Assembly: GCA_946610035.1 (NCBI GenBank)
Contig: CAMOCC010000024.1
Span: 1 to 32,466 of the forward strand
Source: an uncultured Verrucomicrobiota bacterium
GTDB taxonomy: Bacteria; Verrucomicrobiota; Kiritimatiellia; RFP12; UBA1067
Direction of reading: 5' to 3'
Length of the DNA: 32,466 nucleotides
Made by a program: the position numbers and the translations under genes. How positions within the stretch are numbered: the stretch's first letter is position 1; each line of letters starts with the position of its first letter. Below are positions 8,103-17,385 of this stretch, one piece after another. The notes beneath the pieces were generated by a model. It did not search any database, was not told the origin of the DNA, and saw only the letters and a program-made list of their open reading frames with translations.

Positions 8103-8136
8103 CTTTTCTCCTTTGGGTTTTGAAAATTTAAGGATT

Positions 8137-8145
8137 ATTATATCA
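8137..8145 (-). promoter_or_regulatory. Extended -10 promoter of rpiB-glyA
   Basis: TGATATAAT on the minus strand; TATAAT is at 8142..8137, 34 nt before the ATG at 8102, leaving room for the AAAGGAGAAAAG ribosome binding site. No TTGACA-like -35 is seen at 16-18 bp. Confidence 0.7.
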
Positions 8146-8186
8146 AAAATTCGGCTCGCATTGCGGATGAATTTGGGTGCGCCGGC
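8143..8186 (-). terminator. Possible weak terminator after the methyltransferase gene
   Basis: Downstream of the stop at 8193 the minus strand reads CGGCGCA, a 17-nt loop, then TGCGAGCCG and AATTTTT. The stem is short and has a 2-nt bulge, so this is only a candidate; it would end the rseP-to-methyltransferase operon just before the rpiB-glyA promoter. Confidence 0.35.
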
Positions 8187-8192
8187 ATAATT

Positions 8193-9035
8193 TCAGAAGA
8201 TTGCGCGGCAGTATATGCCGCTCGGACACTGGAGCGAGCCGCCCTCCAGCAGCATTTCGCCCGATTCCAGTCGTGCGGACGGGAAGAGCTGGCCCATTAT
8301 GTTCTCGGCGACGATGGGCGAAAGCCCGGGAGTATGCGACGAAAAAAGCACGAAAAGCGGTTTTTCCGACAACAAGTCGCGCACAAGGGCGAGCGTCTCC
8401 TTGAGGTCGCGCTCGATCTTGTACATTTCGCCGCCCGCACCGCGTCCGAACGTCGGCGGATCGAGGATTACGGCGTCGTAGCGCCTTCCGCGGCGGATTT
8501 CGCGCTTCATGAACTTGTGCGCGTCGTCCACAATCCACCTGATCGGCGAGTCGGCGAGGTTGTTGAGCTTCGCGTTGGCGCGGGCCCACTCGACCATCCC
8601 CTTCGAGGCGTCGAGGTGGCAGACCTCGGCGCCGCCCAGCGCCGAGGCGAGCGTCGATCCGCCCGAGTAGGCGAAGAGGTTGAGCGCCTTCGCGCCCGGA
8701 CGTCCGGAGACGGTCTTCCTTATCCACTTCCACTGCGCGCGCTGCTCGGGGAAGATGCCGAGGTGGCCGAAGTCGGTACCGCCGAGGTTGAAGCGGATGC
8801 CGGCGGTCTCAATCCGCCATTCCTTCGGGAGGTTCGCCCTTCCGTGCCAGCGGTTGCCCTCCTCGCGGTCGAACGTGGCGTCAGCCCGCGCCCATGCGCT
8901 GTCCGGCAGGACCGGACGCCACATCGCCTGGGAGCACGGACGCGCAAGCGTGTACTTCCCGAAGCGCTCCAGCTTCCTTCCGTCGCCGGAGTCCAAAAGC
9001 TCGTAGTCGTCCACTCTCGCGTCTGCACCGGCCAT
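8193..9035 (-). CDS. RlmI-like class I SAM-dependent (rRNA) methyltransferase
   Basis: A 280-residue Rossmann methyltransferase. Motif I is ALNLFAYSGGSTLASALGG, motif II ends VCHLDASKGMVEWARANAKL, and motif IV is ILDPPTFGRG, followed by the GGEMYKIERDL segment found in the RlmI/YccW group that makes m5C in 23S rRNA. The N-terminal PUA domain of RlmI is absent, so the RNA target may differ. Start choice: the frame opens at a TTG (9053) overlapping the upstream stop as TTGA, but the ATG at 9035 has GGAGGTGG seven bases before it and is preferred. Last gene of the rseP operon. Confidence 0.85.
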   Translation of the reverse strand: MAGADARVDDYELLDSGDGRKLERFGKYTLARPCSQAMWRPVLPDSAWARADATFDREEGNRWHGRANLPKEWRIETAGIRFNLGGTDFGHLGIFPEQRAQWKWIRKTVSGRPGAKALNLFAYSGGSTLASALGGAEVCHLDASKGMVEWARANAKLNNLADSPIRWIVDDAHKFMKREIRRGRRYDAVILDPPTFGRGAGGEMYKIERDLKETLALVRDLLSEKPLFVLFSSHTPGLSPIVAENIMGQLFPSARLESGEMLLEGGSLQCPSGIYCRAIF

Positions 9036-9049
9036 GTGCGCCACCTCCG

Positions 9050-10837
9050 TCAATTGCGCTCCCTGCGGGATTTCATCACCTCGTCGTACCGGACCTCCTC
9101 CTTAACGGACGGCAGGTACTTGCCGCCCTTGACGGCTTCGTCCAGCTCCTCGACGCGGTCCTTGTCGTACCACCAGTAGGTGAGGGCGTCGCACTCGTTG
9201 CCGTATCGCGAGATGACGGTGTCGGGGACGCCGAACTTGTTCCAGTAGAGGAGCCGTTTCTGGTTCGTGTTCCAGAGGAAGACGTACGGGCACTCCGCGA
9301 CGGCAAGCCTGTCGATTTCGCGGTAGACGTCCTCGCGCTCGGCGGGCGAGGGCATCGTCTTCTCGGCCTCTATGAGCCTGTCGACCTCGGCGGACTTGAA
9401 CCCGACGGTGTTGTTGCTCTGCTTGCGGTCCGCCTCGGACGACTTCCACATCGTCTCCGGACTCGGGAAGAGGCTCGCGCCCCACGACTGCCACGTCATG
9501 TCGAAGTTGAACGAGTCCATGTCGCGCATCCACCCCGCGAAGTCCTTGCGTTCGATCTTCATCTCGATGCCGAGGTCCACGAGCTTGGAGTTGAAGTGCG
9601 AGAGGAACTTGTCGTTGGACTTGTCGCGCGAGAGGAACGTGAAGACGAAGGGACGCCCGTCCTTCTCCAGCCTGCCGGTCTCGGCGTTGCGGACGAACCC
9701 GGCCTCCTCCAGGAGAGACCTCGCGCCGTCGAAGTCGAAGAGGTACAGCGGATTGGTGCATTGATGCTCCTCGTCGTAGAGGGCGCCGAAGAAGGAGTTC
9801 TGGAGGAAGTACTCGTTGTACATCATCGTCCTGTTCATGAACTCGCGGTCGACGAGCTTTGACATCGCCTTCCTCACCCTTATGTCGTCGAACGGCCAGC
9901 GGCGCATGTTCATCGCGAAGCCCTGGAAGCCCACCGGCTCGTGGTTGAAGACGCGCCTCTTGACGACCCAGTTGTGCGAGAAGCGCCGGCCGAACGTCTC
10001 CGTCGCCATGATGCGCGCGGAGTAGACGGGATAGACGTCGATCTTCCGCTGGAGGAAGGCCGCGAAGGCGTTCTCCTGTCCGATGTAGTACCTTAGGACG
10101 ATGTTGTCGAAGTTGCAAACGCCCATGCTGCCGGGGAGGTCCGCCCGCCACCACGTGGCGACGCGCTCGTATACCGTCTCGACGTGCTCCTCCGCGCGGG
10201 CGATCCTGTAGGGTCCGCCGACGGGCGCGCCCACGAAGTCGAGCTTGTTGAACTCATGCCCCTCGAAGGCGTGCTTCGGGAGGATCCAGAACGTCCCGCA
10301 GCGGAGGAGGTCCCTCCAGTTGCGCGTAAGCGTCCCGTCCGCGTTGCGCTTCTTCACGAAGCGGACCTGCAGGGGCCTGCCGGCGTCCGCGTCGAGCACC
10401 TCGGGCGACTCGAACTCGCCGAGCACCAGCTTCCACGGACCCGTCTCGCTTCCGGGCTTCATCATCTCGTCGAACGTCCACTTCACGTCGAGCGCGGTCA
10501 CGGGTTCGCCGTCGGACCACTTCGCGCGCTCGTCCACGACGAACGTGAACGTGCCGGCCTCGTCGTCGACGCACCACCTGCTCGCAAGCGACGGGACGAA
10601 CTCAAGCGTCTCGGTGTCCGTCGTTATGAGCGACGAGTACATCATCGAGAACATCGCCTGGGAGTAGGAGTTGTTGTCGATGTACGCGTTGAAGCTCTTG
10701 GGCGCGCTGCCGCCGTTGAAGCGCAGCACGCCGCCCTTCTTCGCGCGCGGGGAGGCCACGGGGTCCGGCGTCTCCCTGTAGTCTGCCGCCGGGAACCACA
10801 CCGCGGCGGCCAGCATTATGGACGCGGCGAGGCTCAC
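9050..10837 (-). CDS. Family 5 extracellular solute-binding protein (oligopeptide type)
   Basis: A 595-residue protein of the SBP_bac_5 family (OppA/YejA-like). Family marks are [17 protein letters not shown] near the start, [40 protein letters not shown] and the late [18 protein letters not shown]. Such proteins catch peptides or similar solutes in the periplasm and hand them to an ABC importer. The WYxxD-rich C-terminus and length best fit the YejA subgroup. A hydrophobic N-terminus ([17 protein letters not shown]) acts as signal, though without the usual basic residues. Start is a GTG at 10837 overlapping the dapL stop as GTGA. No permease or ATPase gene lies nearby; it sits between dapL and a methyltransferase, so its transporter must be encoded elsewhere. 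Confidence 0.88.
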   Translation of the reverse strand: MSLAASIMLAAAVWFPAADYRETPDPVASPRAKKGGVLRFNGGSAPKSFNAYIDNNSYSQAMFSMMYSSLITTDTETLEFVPSLASRWCVDDEAGTFTFVVDERAKWSDGEPVTALDVKWTFDEMMKPGSETGPWKLVLGEFESPEVLDADAGRPLQVRFVKKRNADGTLTRNWRDLLRCGTFWILPKHAFEGHEFNKLDFVGAPVGGPYRIARAEEHVETVYERVATWWRADLPGSMGVCNFDNIVLRYYIGQENAFAAFLQRKIDVYPVYSARIMATETFGRRFSHNWVVKRRVFNHEPVGFQGFAMNMRRWPFDDIRVRKAMSKLVDREFMNRTMMYNEYFLQNSFFGALYDEEHQCTNPLYLFDFDGARSLLEEAGFVRNAETGRLEKDGRPFVFTFLSRDKSNDKFLSHFNSKLVDLGIEMKIERKDFAGWMRDMDSFNFDMTWQSWGASLFPSPETMWKSSEADRKQSNNTVGFKSAEVDRLIEAEKTMPSPAEREDVYREIDRLAVAECPYVFLWNTNQKRLLYWNKFGVPDTVISRYGNECDALTYWWYDKDRVEELDEAVKGGKYLPSVKEEVRYDEVMKSRRERN

Positions 10838-12057
10838 AGCACCTTCCCCAGGCGTTCGACCGCCTCAAGGACGTTCTCGCGGGAGTTGAAGGAGGAGATG
10901 CGGATGTACCCCTCGCCCGCGCGGCCGAAGCCGGCCCCGGGGGTGGTGACGACGTTCGCCTCCTTCAGGAGCCTGTCGAAGAACGCCCAGCTGTCGCCCT
11001 TCACGTTGACCCAGAGGTACGGGGAGTCGCCGCCGCCCGTCACTTCGTAGCCGAGCGACTTGAGCGCCTCCTTCATGATGCGCCCGTTCTCGAGGTAGAA
11101 GTCGATCGTCGCCCTGCACTGCGCCGCGCCCTCGGGCGAGTAGATCGCCTCCGCACCGCGCTGGGTGATGTAGCTCGCGCCGTTGAACTTCGTCGTCTGG
11201 CGGCGCGTCCACATCGGGCGAAGCTCGACCGCATCACCCTTCTTCGTGTATGCGACGAGGCCCTTCGGGACGACGGTGTAGCCGCAGCGGACGCCCGTGA
11301 AGCCCGCTGTCTTCGAGAAGCTGCGGAACTCTATCGCGCACGTGCGGGCCCCCTTGCACTCGTAGATCGAATGCGGGATGCCGGGCGTGCGGATGAACGC
11401 CTCGTAGGCGGCGTCGAAGAGGAGGAGCGCCTTGTTGGCGTTCGCCCAGTCGACCCACTCCTGGAGCTGGGCGAGCGTCGCGACGGCGCCGGTCGGGTTG
11501 TTCGGGTAGCAGAGGTAGACGACGTCGCATCCGTCCGCGCCGGCGGGCGACGGCACGAAGCCGTTCGTCGCGTCGCAGGTGAGGTAGACGAGCCTCCCGT
11601 AGCGTCCGCCCTCGTTCGCGCCGGTGCGGCCCGCCATGACGTTGGTGTCGACGTAGACGGGGTAGACGGGATCGCCGACCGCGATCTTCACGTCGTCGGA
11701 GAAGAGCTCCTGGATGTTGCCGCAGTCGCACTTCGCGCCGTCGGAGATGAATATCTCGTCCGCCGCGATGTCGATGCCGCGGTCCTGGAAGTCCGCCTTC
11801 GCCGCCTTCTCGCGCAGGAACGCATAGCCCTGCTCGGGTCCATACCCGTGGAACGTCTCGCGGGCGGACTCGTCGTCCACCGCCTTGTGCATCGCGGCGA
11901 CGACCGCCGGCGCGAGCGGCTCCGTCACGTCGCCGATTCCGAGTCGGATGACCTTCGCGCCGGGGTTGGCGGACTGGTGGGCGGCGACCCTGTGGGCGAT
12001 CTCCGTGAAGAGGTAGCTCGCCTGTATCTTCGAATAGTTTTCGTTTACCTTTATCAT
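10834..12057 (-). CDS. dapL: LL-diaminopimelate aminotransferase
   Basis: A 407-residue PLP enzyme that makes LL-diaminopimelate from tetrahydrodipicolinate in one step, for lysine and peptidoglycan. The start [17 protein letters not shown] and the segments [30 protein letters not shown] and [12 protein letters not shown] are diagnostic of DapL. The PLP lysine is Lys249 in [17 protein letters not shown]. Length is normal for the family. AAGG lies about 6 nt before the ATG; the gap to the upstream membrane protein is 43 nt and has no promoter signal, so it is probably co-transcribed from rseP. DapL is common in Chlamydiae, Lentisphaerae and other PVC groups, in plants and in some anaerobes. 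Confidence 0.96.
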   Translation of the reverse strand: MIKVNENYSKIQASYLFTEIAHRVAAHQSANPGAKVIRLGIGDVTEPLAPAVVAAMHKAVDDESARETFHGYGPEQGYAFLREKAAKADFQDRGIDIAADEIFISDGAKCDCGNIQELFSDDVKIAVGDPVYPVYVDTNVMAGRTGANEGGRYGRLVYLTCDATNGFVPSPAGADGCDVVYLCYPNNPTGAVATLAQLQEWVDWANANKALLLFDAAYEAFIRTPGIPHSIYECKGARTCAIEFRSFSKTAGFTGVRCGYTVVPKGLVAYTKKGDAVELRPMWTRRQTTKFNGASYITQRGAEAIYSPEGAAQCRATIDFYLENGRIMKEALKSLGYEVTGGGDSPYLWVNVKGDSWAFFDRLLKEANVVTTPGAGFGRAGEGYIRISSFNSRENVLEAVERLGKVL

Positions 12058-12100
12058 AGGTTGCCTTGCAGTTGTTTGTTGCGTGGTTGTTCGTTTGAAA

Positions 12101-13699
12101 TCAGCGATTCTCCTTTATCTTGGGGAGGAACCCCTCGATCGACGCCAGGGAGACGAAGAATAGCGAAAGGACAGCCGGGCTCCTCAGCGGACAGTCAGCT
12201 AGCGCATGCAGGAGCGTCGCGACCGTGGTCATGAGGATGCAGAAGACCGGCGCCGGGAGCGCGAAGAGCGCTATCGGGCGCGGTGGCTGCTCCTTCGGCT
12301 TGAGGAAGCGGACGGAGTTCACGATCGCCCGCCAGACCCTCCCGATGGGCCAGAGGAGCATCACGACCATGACTACGAGTAGCGCGAGCCCGACCGCGCC
12401 GTGCTCGGCGAGGAACTGGAGGTAGTCGTTGTGGACGTTCGCGCCGCCGACGGACTGGATCTTCGCGTACTCTTCGTCCGTCATCTTCACGACGCTGAAG
12501 TGCTTGTAGCCCCATCCGCCGCAGCCGAAGAGCGGGAACGACTTCCACACCGCCGTCGCGACGCGGGCGTGGTACTGGCCCTGGCCGGACATCCTGTCCA
12601 GGATCCCGTAGATGTCGACGGACTTCATCTCGCGCTCCAGGTCGTCCGCATAGAGCCGCTGAGGCGCCTGCTCCGCAGCGCCGTCGACGAGGTCGCGCGT
12701 CTTCGCCTGCGCGATCTGGGTGCGCACCTTGTCCGACATGAACACGAAGAAAAGCGTCGCTATGAGAACGAGAGAGACGAGGTTCACCGCCGCCGTCTTC
12801 ACCCGCTTCGCCTTGTCCTGGCGCGCGAGGAAGCACGTAAGCGCGTGCATGTAGCCGAGTATCGCCATCGCGACCACGAGTATGATCGAACCTCGCGAGA
12901 GCGTGACCATGACGGAGAAGAAGAACACCGCCGCCGGGATGAGCATGAGGTGCCTGTCCCAGAACACCTTGTGGTTGGCCTTGGAGGACGAGTCTCCGCC
13001 GCGCTCGGAGGACTCCCTGTTCGCTACGTCCACCTTCCTGCGCCAGAGCGCGAGGGATAGCCCGAAAAGCGTCGTGAAGTAGTCGCCCGCCATGTTGGGA
13101 TAGCCGAAGGTGGAGAAGAAGTACGCCTTCGCCTGGCCGAAGTCGCACCAGAGCGGGCCCTGCGCGCCCATGACCGACTGGACCATCCCGACGATCGCGA
13201 GGGCGAAGCCGTTCCACACGATGAGTTCGATTACGATCCTCTTGCCGCGCCTTAGGAGCGAGTGCCGCACGGCCAGCATGGCCATCAGCGCAGGGACGAA
13301 CCACATGACGACGGCGAGGTGCTCCGCCCTGTTGACGCAGAACGGGATGAACGGGACGGGCGGCGACTCCGACGCCCCGTCGAACCTGATCGCCGGGTAG
13401 TCGCAGCTCGGGCACATCCCCTTGTTGACGAACGGCACGAGCAACATCACGATGAACCCGAGGACGACCCATGTAAGCGGATCGCGCTTCATCTTCCGCC
13501 AGACGCGCGCACGCGCCTCGTACGTCGATTCGCCCGCATGGCGCTGCGGGAAGCAAAGGACCATCTCGAGCATGATCGCAAAAAGCCACGGAATCGTCGG
13601 TGTCAGCGCCGAGGGGATCGTACCGCCGAAAAGCCAGGCGAACGCCGCGCAGACGGCCGCAACCGATATGGCGCCGACACTGTCATAGAGAAACCACAT
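12101..13699 (-). CDS. O-antigen ligase / Wzy-like polytopic membrane protein
   Basis: A 532-residue inner-membrane protein with roughly ten to twelve hydrophobic segments and a larger periplasmic loop before [17 protein letters not shown], the His-Asn-Asp pattern typical of the WaaL/Wzy ligase family (PF04932). Members join or polymerise lipid-linked sugars on the outer face of the membrane. The ATG at 13699 is chosen: GGAGG precedes it by 9 nt and the first helix starts right after; it overlaps the ispG end by 17 nt. The upstream extension to 13747 is only ispG read in another frame. The substrate (O-antigen, lipid A core, other glycan) cannot be told, and no glycosyltransferase cluster is adjacent. 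Confidence 0.82.
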   Translation of the reverse strand: MWFLYDSVGAISVAAVCAAFAWLFGGTIPSALTPTIPWLFAIMLEMVLCFPQRHAGESTYEARARVWRKMKRDPLTWVVLGFIVMLLVPFVNKGMCPSCDYPAIRFDGASESPPVPFIPFCVNRAEHLAVVMWFVPALMAMLAVRHSLLRRGKRIVIELIVWNGFALAIVGMVQSVMGAQGPLWCDFGQAKAYFFSTFGYPNMAGDYFTTLFGLSLALWRRKVDVANRESSERGGDSSSKANHKVFWDRHLMLIPAAVFFFSVMVTLSRGSIILVVAMAILGYMHALTCFLARQDKAKRVKTAAVNLVSLVLIATLFFVFMSDKVRTQIAQAKTRDLVDGAAEQAPQRLYADDLEREMKSVDIYGILDRMSGQGQYHARVATAVWKSFPLFGCGGWGYKHFSVVKMTDEEYAKIQSVGGANVHNDYLQFLAEHGAVGLALLVVMVVMLLWPIGRVWRAIVNSVRFLKPKEQPPRPIALFALPAPVFCILMTTVATLLHALADCPLRSPAVLSLFFVSLASIEGFLPKIKENR

Positions 13700-14771
13700 G
13701 TTCGATAACCCTCCTTGCGGCGTCCTTCGCGGACACCTTTTCCACAAGTCTTCCCTTCACATAGAGCCCGAACCCGTCCCGCCCGCCGCAAAGCGCGACG
13801 TCGGCACCCTTCGCCTCGCCTGGGCCGTTCACCACGCACCCCATGACTGCGACGTGAGGCAGCGGCGAACCGTCGCCGGCCGCCCTCCTCTCGCGCCAGA
13901 GCGCCTCCATCGCCTCCTCGACCTGCGAGGCGACGGAGAAGAGGTCCACCTTGGTGCGTCCGCACGTCGGACACGACGTGATGGACGGACCCTCCGGCTT
14001 CATCCCGAGCGAGCGGAGTATCTCCATGCCGACCCGGACCTCCTTCTCAGGCTTGTCCGTCAGCGAAACGCGAATCGTGTCCCCGATCCCCTCCGAGAGG
14101 AGTATCCCCAGCGCGACGGAGTTGCGCACCGCCCCGGGAAGGAACGTGCCCGCCTCCGTGACGCCGACGTGGAGCGGACAGTCCGTCCGCTCCGCGAGGA
14201 GCCTGTACGCCTCAAGCGTCGTCTTCACGCTGGACGCCTTTACGGAGATGACGACATCGCGGAAGTCCTCGTCCTCGAGGAGCTTCAAGTGCCCCAGGGC
14301 GGAGCGGCACAGAGCCTCCGCCACGGGAAGCGCCCCCGCGCGAACCTGGGCGTCGAGGTCTTTCTCAAGGCTCCCGAAGTTGACGCCGATCCTGATCGGC
14401 ACGCCCCTTTCCTTCGCCGCGCGCGCGACCGCCTCGACCTTGTCGCGAGAGCCGATGTTCCCGGGGTTGAGCCTCAGGGCGTTAGTCCCCGCATCTATCG
14501 CCGCAAGCGCGCACCTCCAGTCGAAATGGATGTCGGAGATGAGCGGAATCGGCGACTTCGCCTTTACCTCCGCCAGCACCTTCGCCGCCTCGACGTCCGG
14601 TATCGTGAGCCTGTAGAGGTCGCATCCGAGCGCGGCGCAGCTCTCTATCTGGGCGATGATCCCCGCCGCATCGTGCGGATCGACGTTGCTCATCGTCTGG
14701 ACGCTCACAGGCGCCCCGCCGCCGACGGGGACGCCGCCGACGTTCACCTGTCTTGTACGCCTAATTGACAT
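13683..14771 (-). CDS. ispG: 4-hydroxy-3-methylbut-2-enyl diphosphate synthase (IspG/GcpE)
   Basis: A 362-residue enzyme of the MEP isoprenoid pathway that converts MEcPP to HMBPP using a [4Fe-4S] cluster. The opening RRTRQVNVGGVPVGGGAPVSVQ and TMSNVDPHD, the middle PLISDIHFDW and LRLNPGNIGS, and the cluster ligands SCPTCGR and GCVVNGPGEA are all present. Length fits the short bacterial form. It overlaps the rseP stop by 11 nt and is overlapped by the next gene. The rseP-ispG pair is a common bacterial arrangement, normally with dxr upstream, which is not found here. Confidence 0.97.
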   Translation of the reverse strand: MSIRRTRQVNVGGVPVGGGAPVSVQTMSNVDPHDAAGIIAQIESCAALGCDLYRLTIPDVEAAKVLAEVKAKSPIPLISDIHFDWRCALAAIDAGTNALRLNPGNIGSRDKVEAVARAAKERGVPIRIGVNFGSLEKDLDAQVRAGALPVAEALCRSALGHLKLLEDEDFRDVVISVKASSVKTTLEAYRLLAERTDCPLHVGVTEAGTFLPGAVRNSVALGILLSEGIGDTIRVSLTDKPEKEVRVGMEILRSLGMKPEGPSITSCPTCGRTKVDLFSVASQVEEAMEALWRERRAAGDGSPLPHVAVMGCVVNGPGEAKGADVALCGGRDGFGLYVKGRLVEKVSAKDAARRVIEHVVSL

Positions 14772-15963
14772 CGCCGTCCTCGGCCCCCTTGTCGCCCGCC
14801 CCCACTCCGGACTGCTCCGCCTCGGCGGCGAGCTCCGCGTTGTGGCGGTGGATCTTGAAGCTGCGCCACGAGTCGTTCACTATCAAATACGCCATAAGGG
14901 CGAGCAGAAGGTACATGAACGCGCTTGTGATCACCGAAACGAACTTCTCGGGAAGACGCCTCCTGAAGACGAGGGCTATGAGCGCGAACATTATGAGCCC
15001 GCCGTCCAGCACAGGTATCGGGAGGAGGTTCAGGATCGCAAGGTTCACGTTCAGGAAGCGGAGGAAGCCGATTCCGTCGCAGACGTCGTGCCGGAGGGTG
15101 CGGTAGATGCCCTCGGCCATCATGACGGGTCCGCCAAGCGCCTTCCCCGTCGCCGCCGCCTCCTTCGGGGTGACGAGCGCCTTGAGCACGCGGAATATCC
15201 CGCCCGCGTCCCACGCGAGCTGCTTGAGCGGATTCCTCGCAGGCATCCACGCCACCGCGCCCGTCGCGTTCGTCACGCTGAGGGCGCTTATGAGGTACGC
15301 CCCAGTCACCTCGCTGCGACCCGGCGTAACCGTGAACGCGAGGTTCTCCACATTGAAGGACGTCCCGTCCCCGCCCGGCGTCGCGCGCCTGATCTTGAAC
15401 TCGGTCGGCCTGCCGCCGGTGATCTGGACCTCCGTAAGGAGCTCGTTCCATGTGGAGACGGGATGGCCGCCTACGGACATTACGACGTCCCCCTTCCGCA
15501 TGCCGGCGGCCTCGGCCGGGCTGTCGGGGAGGAACCCGCCGATCTCGGTTGGAAGCTGGCCGAACTTGGCGGACGGCACGAGCGAAAGCACGACGGCCAG
15601 CACGACGGCGAGGACGAGGTTCATCGCCGGACCCGCAACGGCCACCAGTATCTCCTTCCAGGCCGGTATCTCGGCCTTCGGCGCCGCGTCGCCGCTCGCC
15701 TTCGCGCCTTCAAGCGCCTTCGTCCCCTCGGGATCGACGTCCGGTATGGAAACGTAGCCGCCCAGCGGAATCCAGCTGATGCGGTATTCGACGCCGCGCC
15801 ACGTCCGCTTCCATATCGCGGGACCGAATCCGATGGAGAAGCGCTCGACCTTGAGGCCGAGCCTGAGCGCGACGATGAAATGCCCGAACTCGTGTATCGC
15901 TATGGCCAGCGAAAAGAGCAGCACTCCGAGGACTATGTAGGCGACTGTCAGCAGCGTTTCCAT
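14761..15963 (-). CDS. rseP: RseP-like site-2 zinc metalloprotease
   Basis: A 400-residue intramembrane protease. The zinc motif AIHEFGHFI lies in the first helix (His24, Glu25, His28); a PDZ domain follows (about residues 130-215, with GFLPDSPAEAAGMRKGDVV); the second active-site motif NLLPIPVLDGGLIMF is near residue 320. RseP cleaves membrane-bound anti-sigma factors and leftover signal peptides. The C-terminal tail is charged (EAEQSGVGAGDKGAEDGD). The start ATG is preceded by GAAAGGT and by an extended -10 element 26 nt upstream, making this the first gene of a six-gene run ending at the methyltransferase. Confidence 0.95.
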   Translation of the reverse strand: METLLTVAYIVLGVLLFSLAIAIHEFGHFIVALRLGLKVERFSIGFGPAIWKRTWRGVEYRISWIPLGGYVSIPDVDPEGTKALEGAKASGDAAPKAEIPAWKEILVAVAGPAMNLVLAVVLAVVLSLVPSAKFGQLPTEIGGFLPDSPAEAAGMRKGDVVMSVGGHPVSTWNELLTEVQITGGRPTEFKIRRATPGGDGTSFNVENLAFTVTPGRSEVTGAYLISALSVTNATGAVAWMPARNPLKQLAWDAGGIFRVLKALVTPKEAAATGKALGGPVMMAEGIYRTLRHDVCDGIGFLRFLNVNLAILNLLPIPVLDGGLIMFALIALVFRRRLPEKFVSVITSAFMYLLLALMAYLIVNDSWRSFKIHRHNAELAAEAEQSGVGAGDKGAEDGDVN

Positions 15964-15989
15964 TTGGACCTTTCAAGTATTGAATGCAT

Positions 15990-15998
15990 ATTATATCA
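15990..15998 (-). promoter_or_regulatory. Extended -10 promoter of the rseP operon
   Basis: TGATATAAT on the minus strand, within GCGATATGATATAATA, a 16-base word found identically before coaD. TATAAT ends 26 nt before the rseP ATG. No -35 match seen. Confidence 0.75.
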
Positions 15999-16022
15999 TA
16001 TCGCCGCGCAATAGTGGGAAAA

Positions 16023-16505
16023 TCAGAAGAGGAGGAGGTATGCGGACCAGTTGATCGCGAGCGCATACAGGTTCGCGGCGAAATCGTCCGCCACCACGCC
16101 GAACCCGCCCGGCAGCGCCTGCAACTGCCGCGCAGGCGGCGGCTTTACGATATCCACCAGGCGGACGACCGCGAAGAAGACCGCCATCGCCCACCACGGT
16201 AGCTCCGCGAGCGGCAGCCCGACGACCGCGAGCGGGAAGAGCATCCACTCGTCCGCCGCTATGCGCCCGTCGTCCTTCACGCCGAGAATCCGCTCCGCCG
16301 CCCCGCAGAACGGTATCGCCGCCAGGGCGAAGCCGAGGACGGCGACTATCTGCAGCCATAGTTCAAGCCGCGACGTCGCATACGCGAGCGCGACTCCGGC
16401 CGCGCTCCCGAACGTCCCGGGAGCGAAAGGAACGACCAGTCCGATTCCGAACCCGGTCGCCACAAAGATGCATAATTTGTCAATAAAGGACCTTCTAGTG
16501 CTCAT
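16023..16505 (-). CDS. pgpA: Phosphatidylglycerophosphatase A
   Basis: A 160-residue membrane enzyme that removes the phosphate of phosphatidylglycerophosphate to make phosphatidylglycerol. The family signature GFGIGLVVPFAPGTFGS is near the N-terminus, and FCGAAERILGVKDDGRIAADEW gives the acidic active-site stretch; several hydrophobic helices follow. The ATG at 16505 is chosen, not the upstream one at 16532, because the stretch between contains the promoter's TATAATATG and the family normally begins close to this Met. ATG lies 10 nt after TATAAT with no Shine-Dalgarno, so the mRNA is probably near-leaderless. It has its own promoter and ends 59 nt before rseP. Confidence 0.92.
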   Translation of the reverse strand: MSTRRSFIDKLCIFVATGFGIGLVVPFAPGTFGSAAGVALAYATSRLELWLQIVAVLGFALAAIPFCGAAERILGVKDDGRIAADEWMLFPLAVVGLPLAELPWWAMAVFFAVVRLVDIVKPPPARQLQALPGGFGVVADDFAANLYALAINWSAYLLLF

Positions 16506-16515
16506 TTCGGCACAT

Positions 16516-16524
16516 ATTATACCA
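16516..16524 (-). promoter_or_regulatory. Extended -10 promoter of pgpA
   Basis: TGGTATAAT on the minus strand (TATAAT 16521..16516); the pgpA ATG is 10 nt downstream. With transcription starting about 7 nt after the box, the 5' leader would be only a few bases. Confidence 0.75.
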
Positions 16525-16550
16525 AATCCCACTCGCCTTGTGTGAATGGT

Positions 16551-16659
16551 TTTAGGGTCATTTAGGGTCAGTTAGGGTCATTTAGGGTCTTAGAGCCTCG
16601 ACCCTAAATGACCCTAACTGACCCTAACCGACCCTAAACGACCCTAACCGACCCTAAAT
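16551..16659. repeat. 10-bp tandem repeats in two facing arms (large hairpin/cruciform)
   Basis: Four head-to-tail units of (T/G)TTAGGGTCA-type sequence at 16551-16589 face six units of ACCCTAAAYG-type sequence at 16600-16659, separated by the 10-base loop TTAGAGCCTC. The two inner 39-base arms pair with only two mismatches. The element fills the gap between the lysE-like stop (16719) and the pgpA promoter (16521). It has no T-run, so it is not a standard intrinsic terminator, but as RNA it would form a very stable stem after the lysE-like gene. The remaining bases of this gap (16660-16718) show nothing recognisable. Confidence 0.95.
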
Positions 16660-16718
16660 CATCCTATTCAATTTTGATGACGGGTACCAAAGCGCGGGCG
16701 GACAGGCGCCACCGACTG

Positions 16719-17360
16719 TCAACTTTCAGCAAAAAGCACATCCACGGCAAGGAAGGCGACGACAAGGATGAGGATGAGCCCGGACAGGCCCTTCAAGACG
16801 CCCAGGAATGCGGCATTGCCGACGAGCCGTGCGCGGCAGATGTCGGCGAGCAGGATTATCGGCACGTAGACGAACGGCACGATGAGGCAGAAGAGCGTGC
16901 CGAGGAGGAGAATCTGGACGGCGGGCGGGATGTTCCAGTCCGCATGTACGAACGACGGCAGGAACGCAAGGAAGAAGAGGATTGTGAGCGGGTTGGACAT
17001 CGACATCGCAATGCCGCGTCCGAAAAGCCGCCACCCCGCCCCGGCGGCGGCCTTCAGCTCGCCCGCCCCGCCCTTCGCGCGGAACGCTGCGAACGCCTCG
17101 CGGAACGCCCCGAAGGCTAGATAGGCGATGTAGGCCATGCCGGCGAGCTGGATCGTCCGCATGACATTCGCATGCGCGGCCAGGAGCGGCGCGACGCCGA
17201 GCACGAGGAGCCATATCCACAGCCAGCATCCGAAGATCAGTCCGCACATGAGCGTGAAGGCGCGGACGCGCCCCTCCGCAAGGGAGGTCGCGAGGGTGCA
17301 CATCAAGTCCGGACCCGGCTTGACGATCAATGCTAGCGACGCTATAAGGTACGCACCCAT
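16719..17360 (-). CDS. LysE/RhtB-family amino-acid exporter
   Basis: A 213-residue membrane protein with about six hydrophobic segments and the family marks KPGPDLMCTLATSLAEGRV at the start (normally PGP near the first helix) and SMSNPLTILFFLAFLPSFV in the middle. Members export amino acids such as lysine, threonine, homoserine or branched-chain amino acids. It follows ilvN by 25 nt in the same direction, so it is probably co-expressed with acetolactate synthase; export of valine/leucine/isoleucine or their precursors is a reasonable guess, no more. The ATG at 17360 gives a first helix of normal length, though no clear ribosome binding site is seen. Confidence 0.9.
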   Translation of the reverse strand: MGAYLIASLALIVKPGPDLMCTLATSLAEGRVRAFTLMCGLIFGCWLWIWLLVLGVAPLLAAHANVMRTIQLAGMAYIAYLAFGAFREAFAAFRAKGGAGELKAAAGAGWRLFGRGIAMSMSNPLTILFFLAFLPSFVHADWNIPPAVQILLLGTLFCLIVPFVYVPIILLADICRARLVGNAAFLGVLKGLSGLILILVVAFLAVDVLFAES

Positions 17361-17385
17361 GCCAGCGCGGCGAAGCGACCGACGG

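Noticed and set aside
6057-8123. Plus-strand open frame of 688 codons antisense to rpiB-glyA and part of era
   Set aside because: No recognisable domain and no ribosome site or promoter; explained by codon bias on the opposite strand.
16506-16532. Upstream ATG start for pgpA (and likewise 19388 for ilvB)
   Set aside because: The extensions contain the TATAAT promoter box, so they cannot be in the mRNA if that promoter is used.
16551-16659. Telomere repeat or CRISPR array
   Set aside because: The period is 10 bp with no spacers, in facing orientation; the TTAGGG match is incidental.
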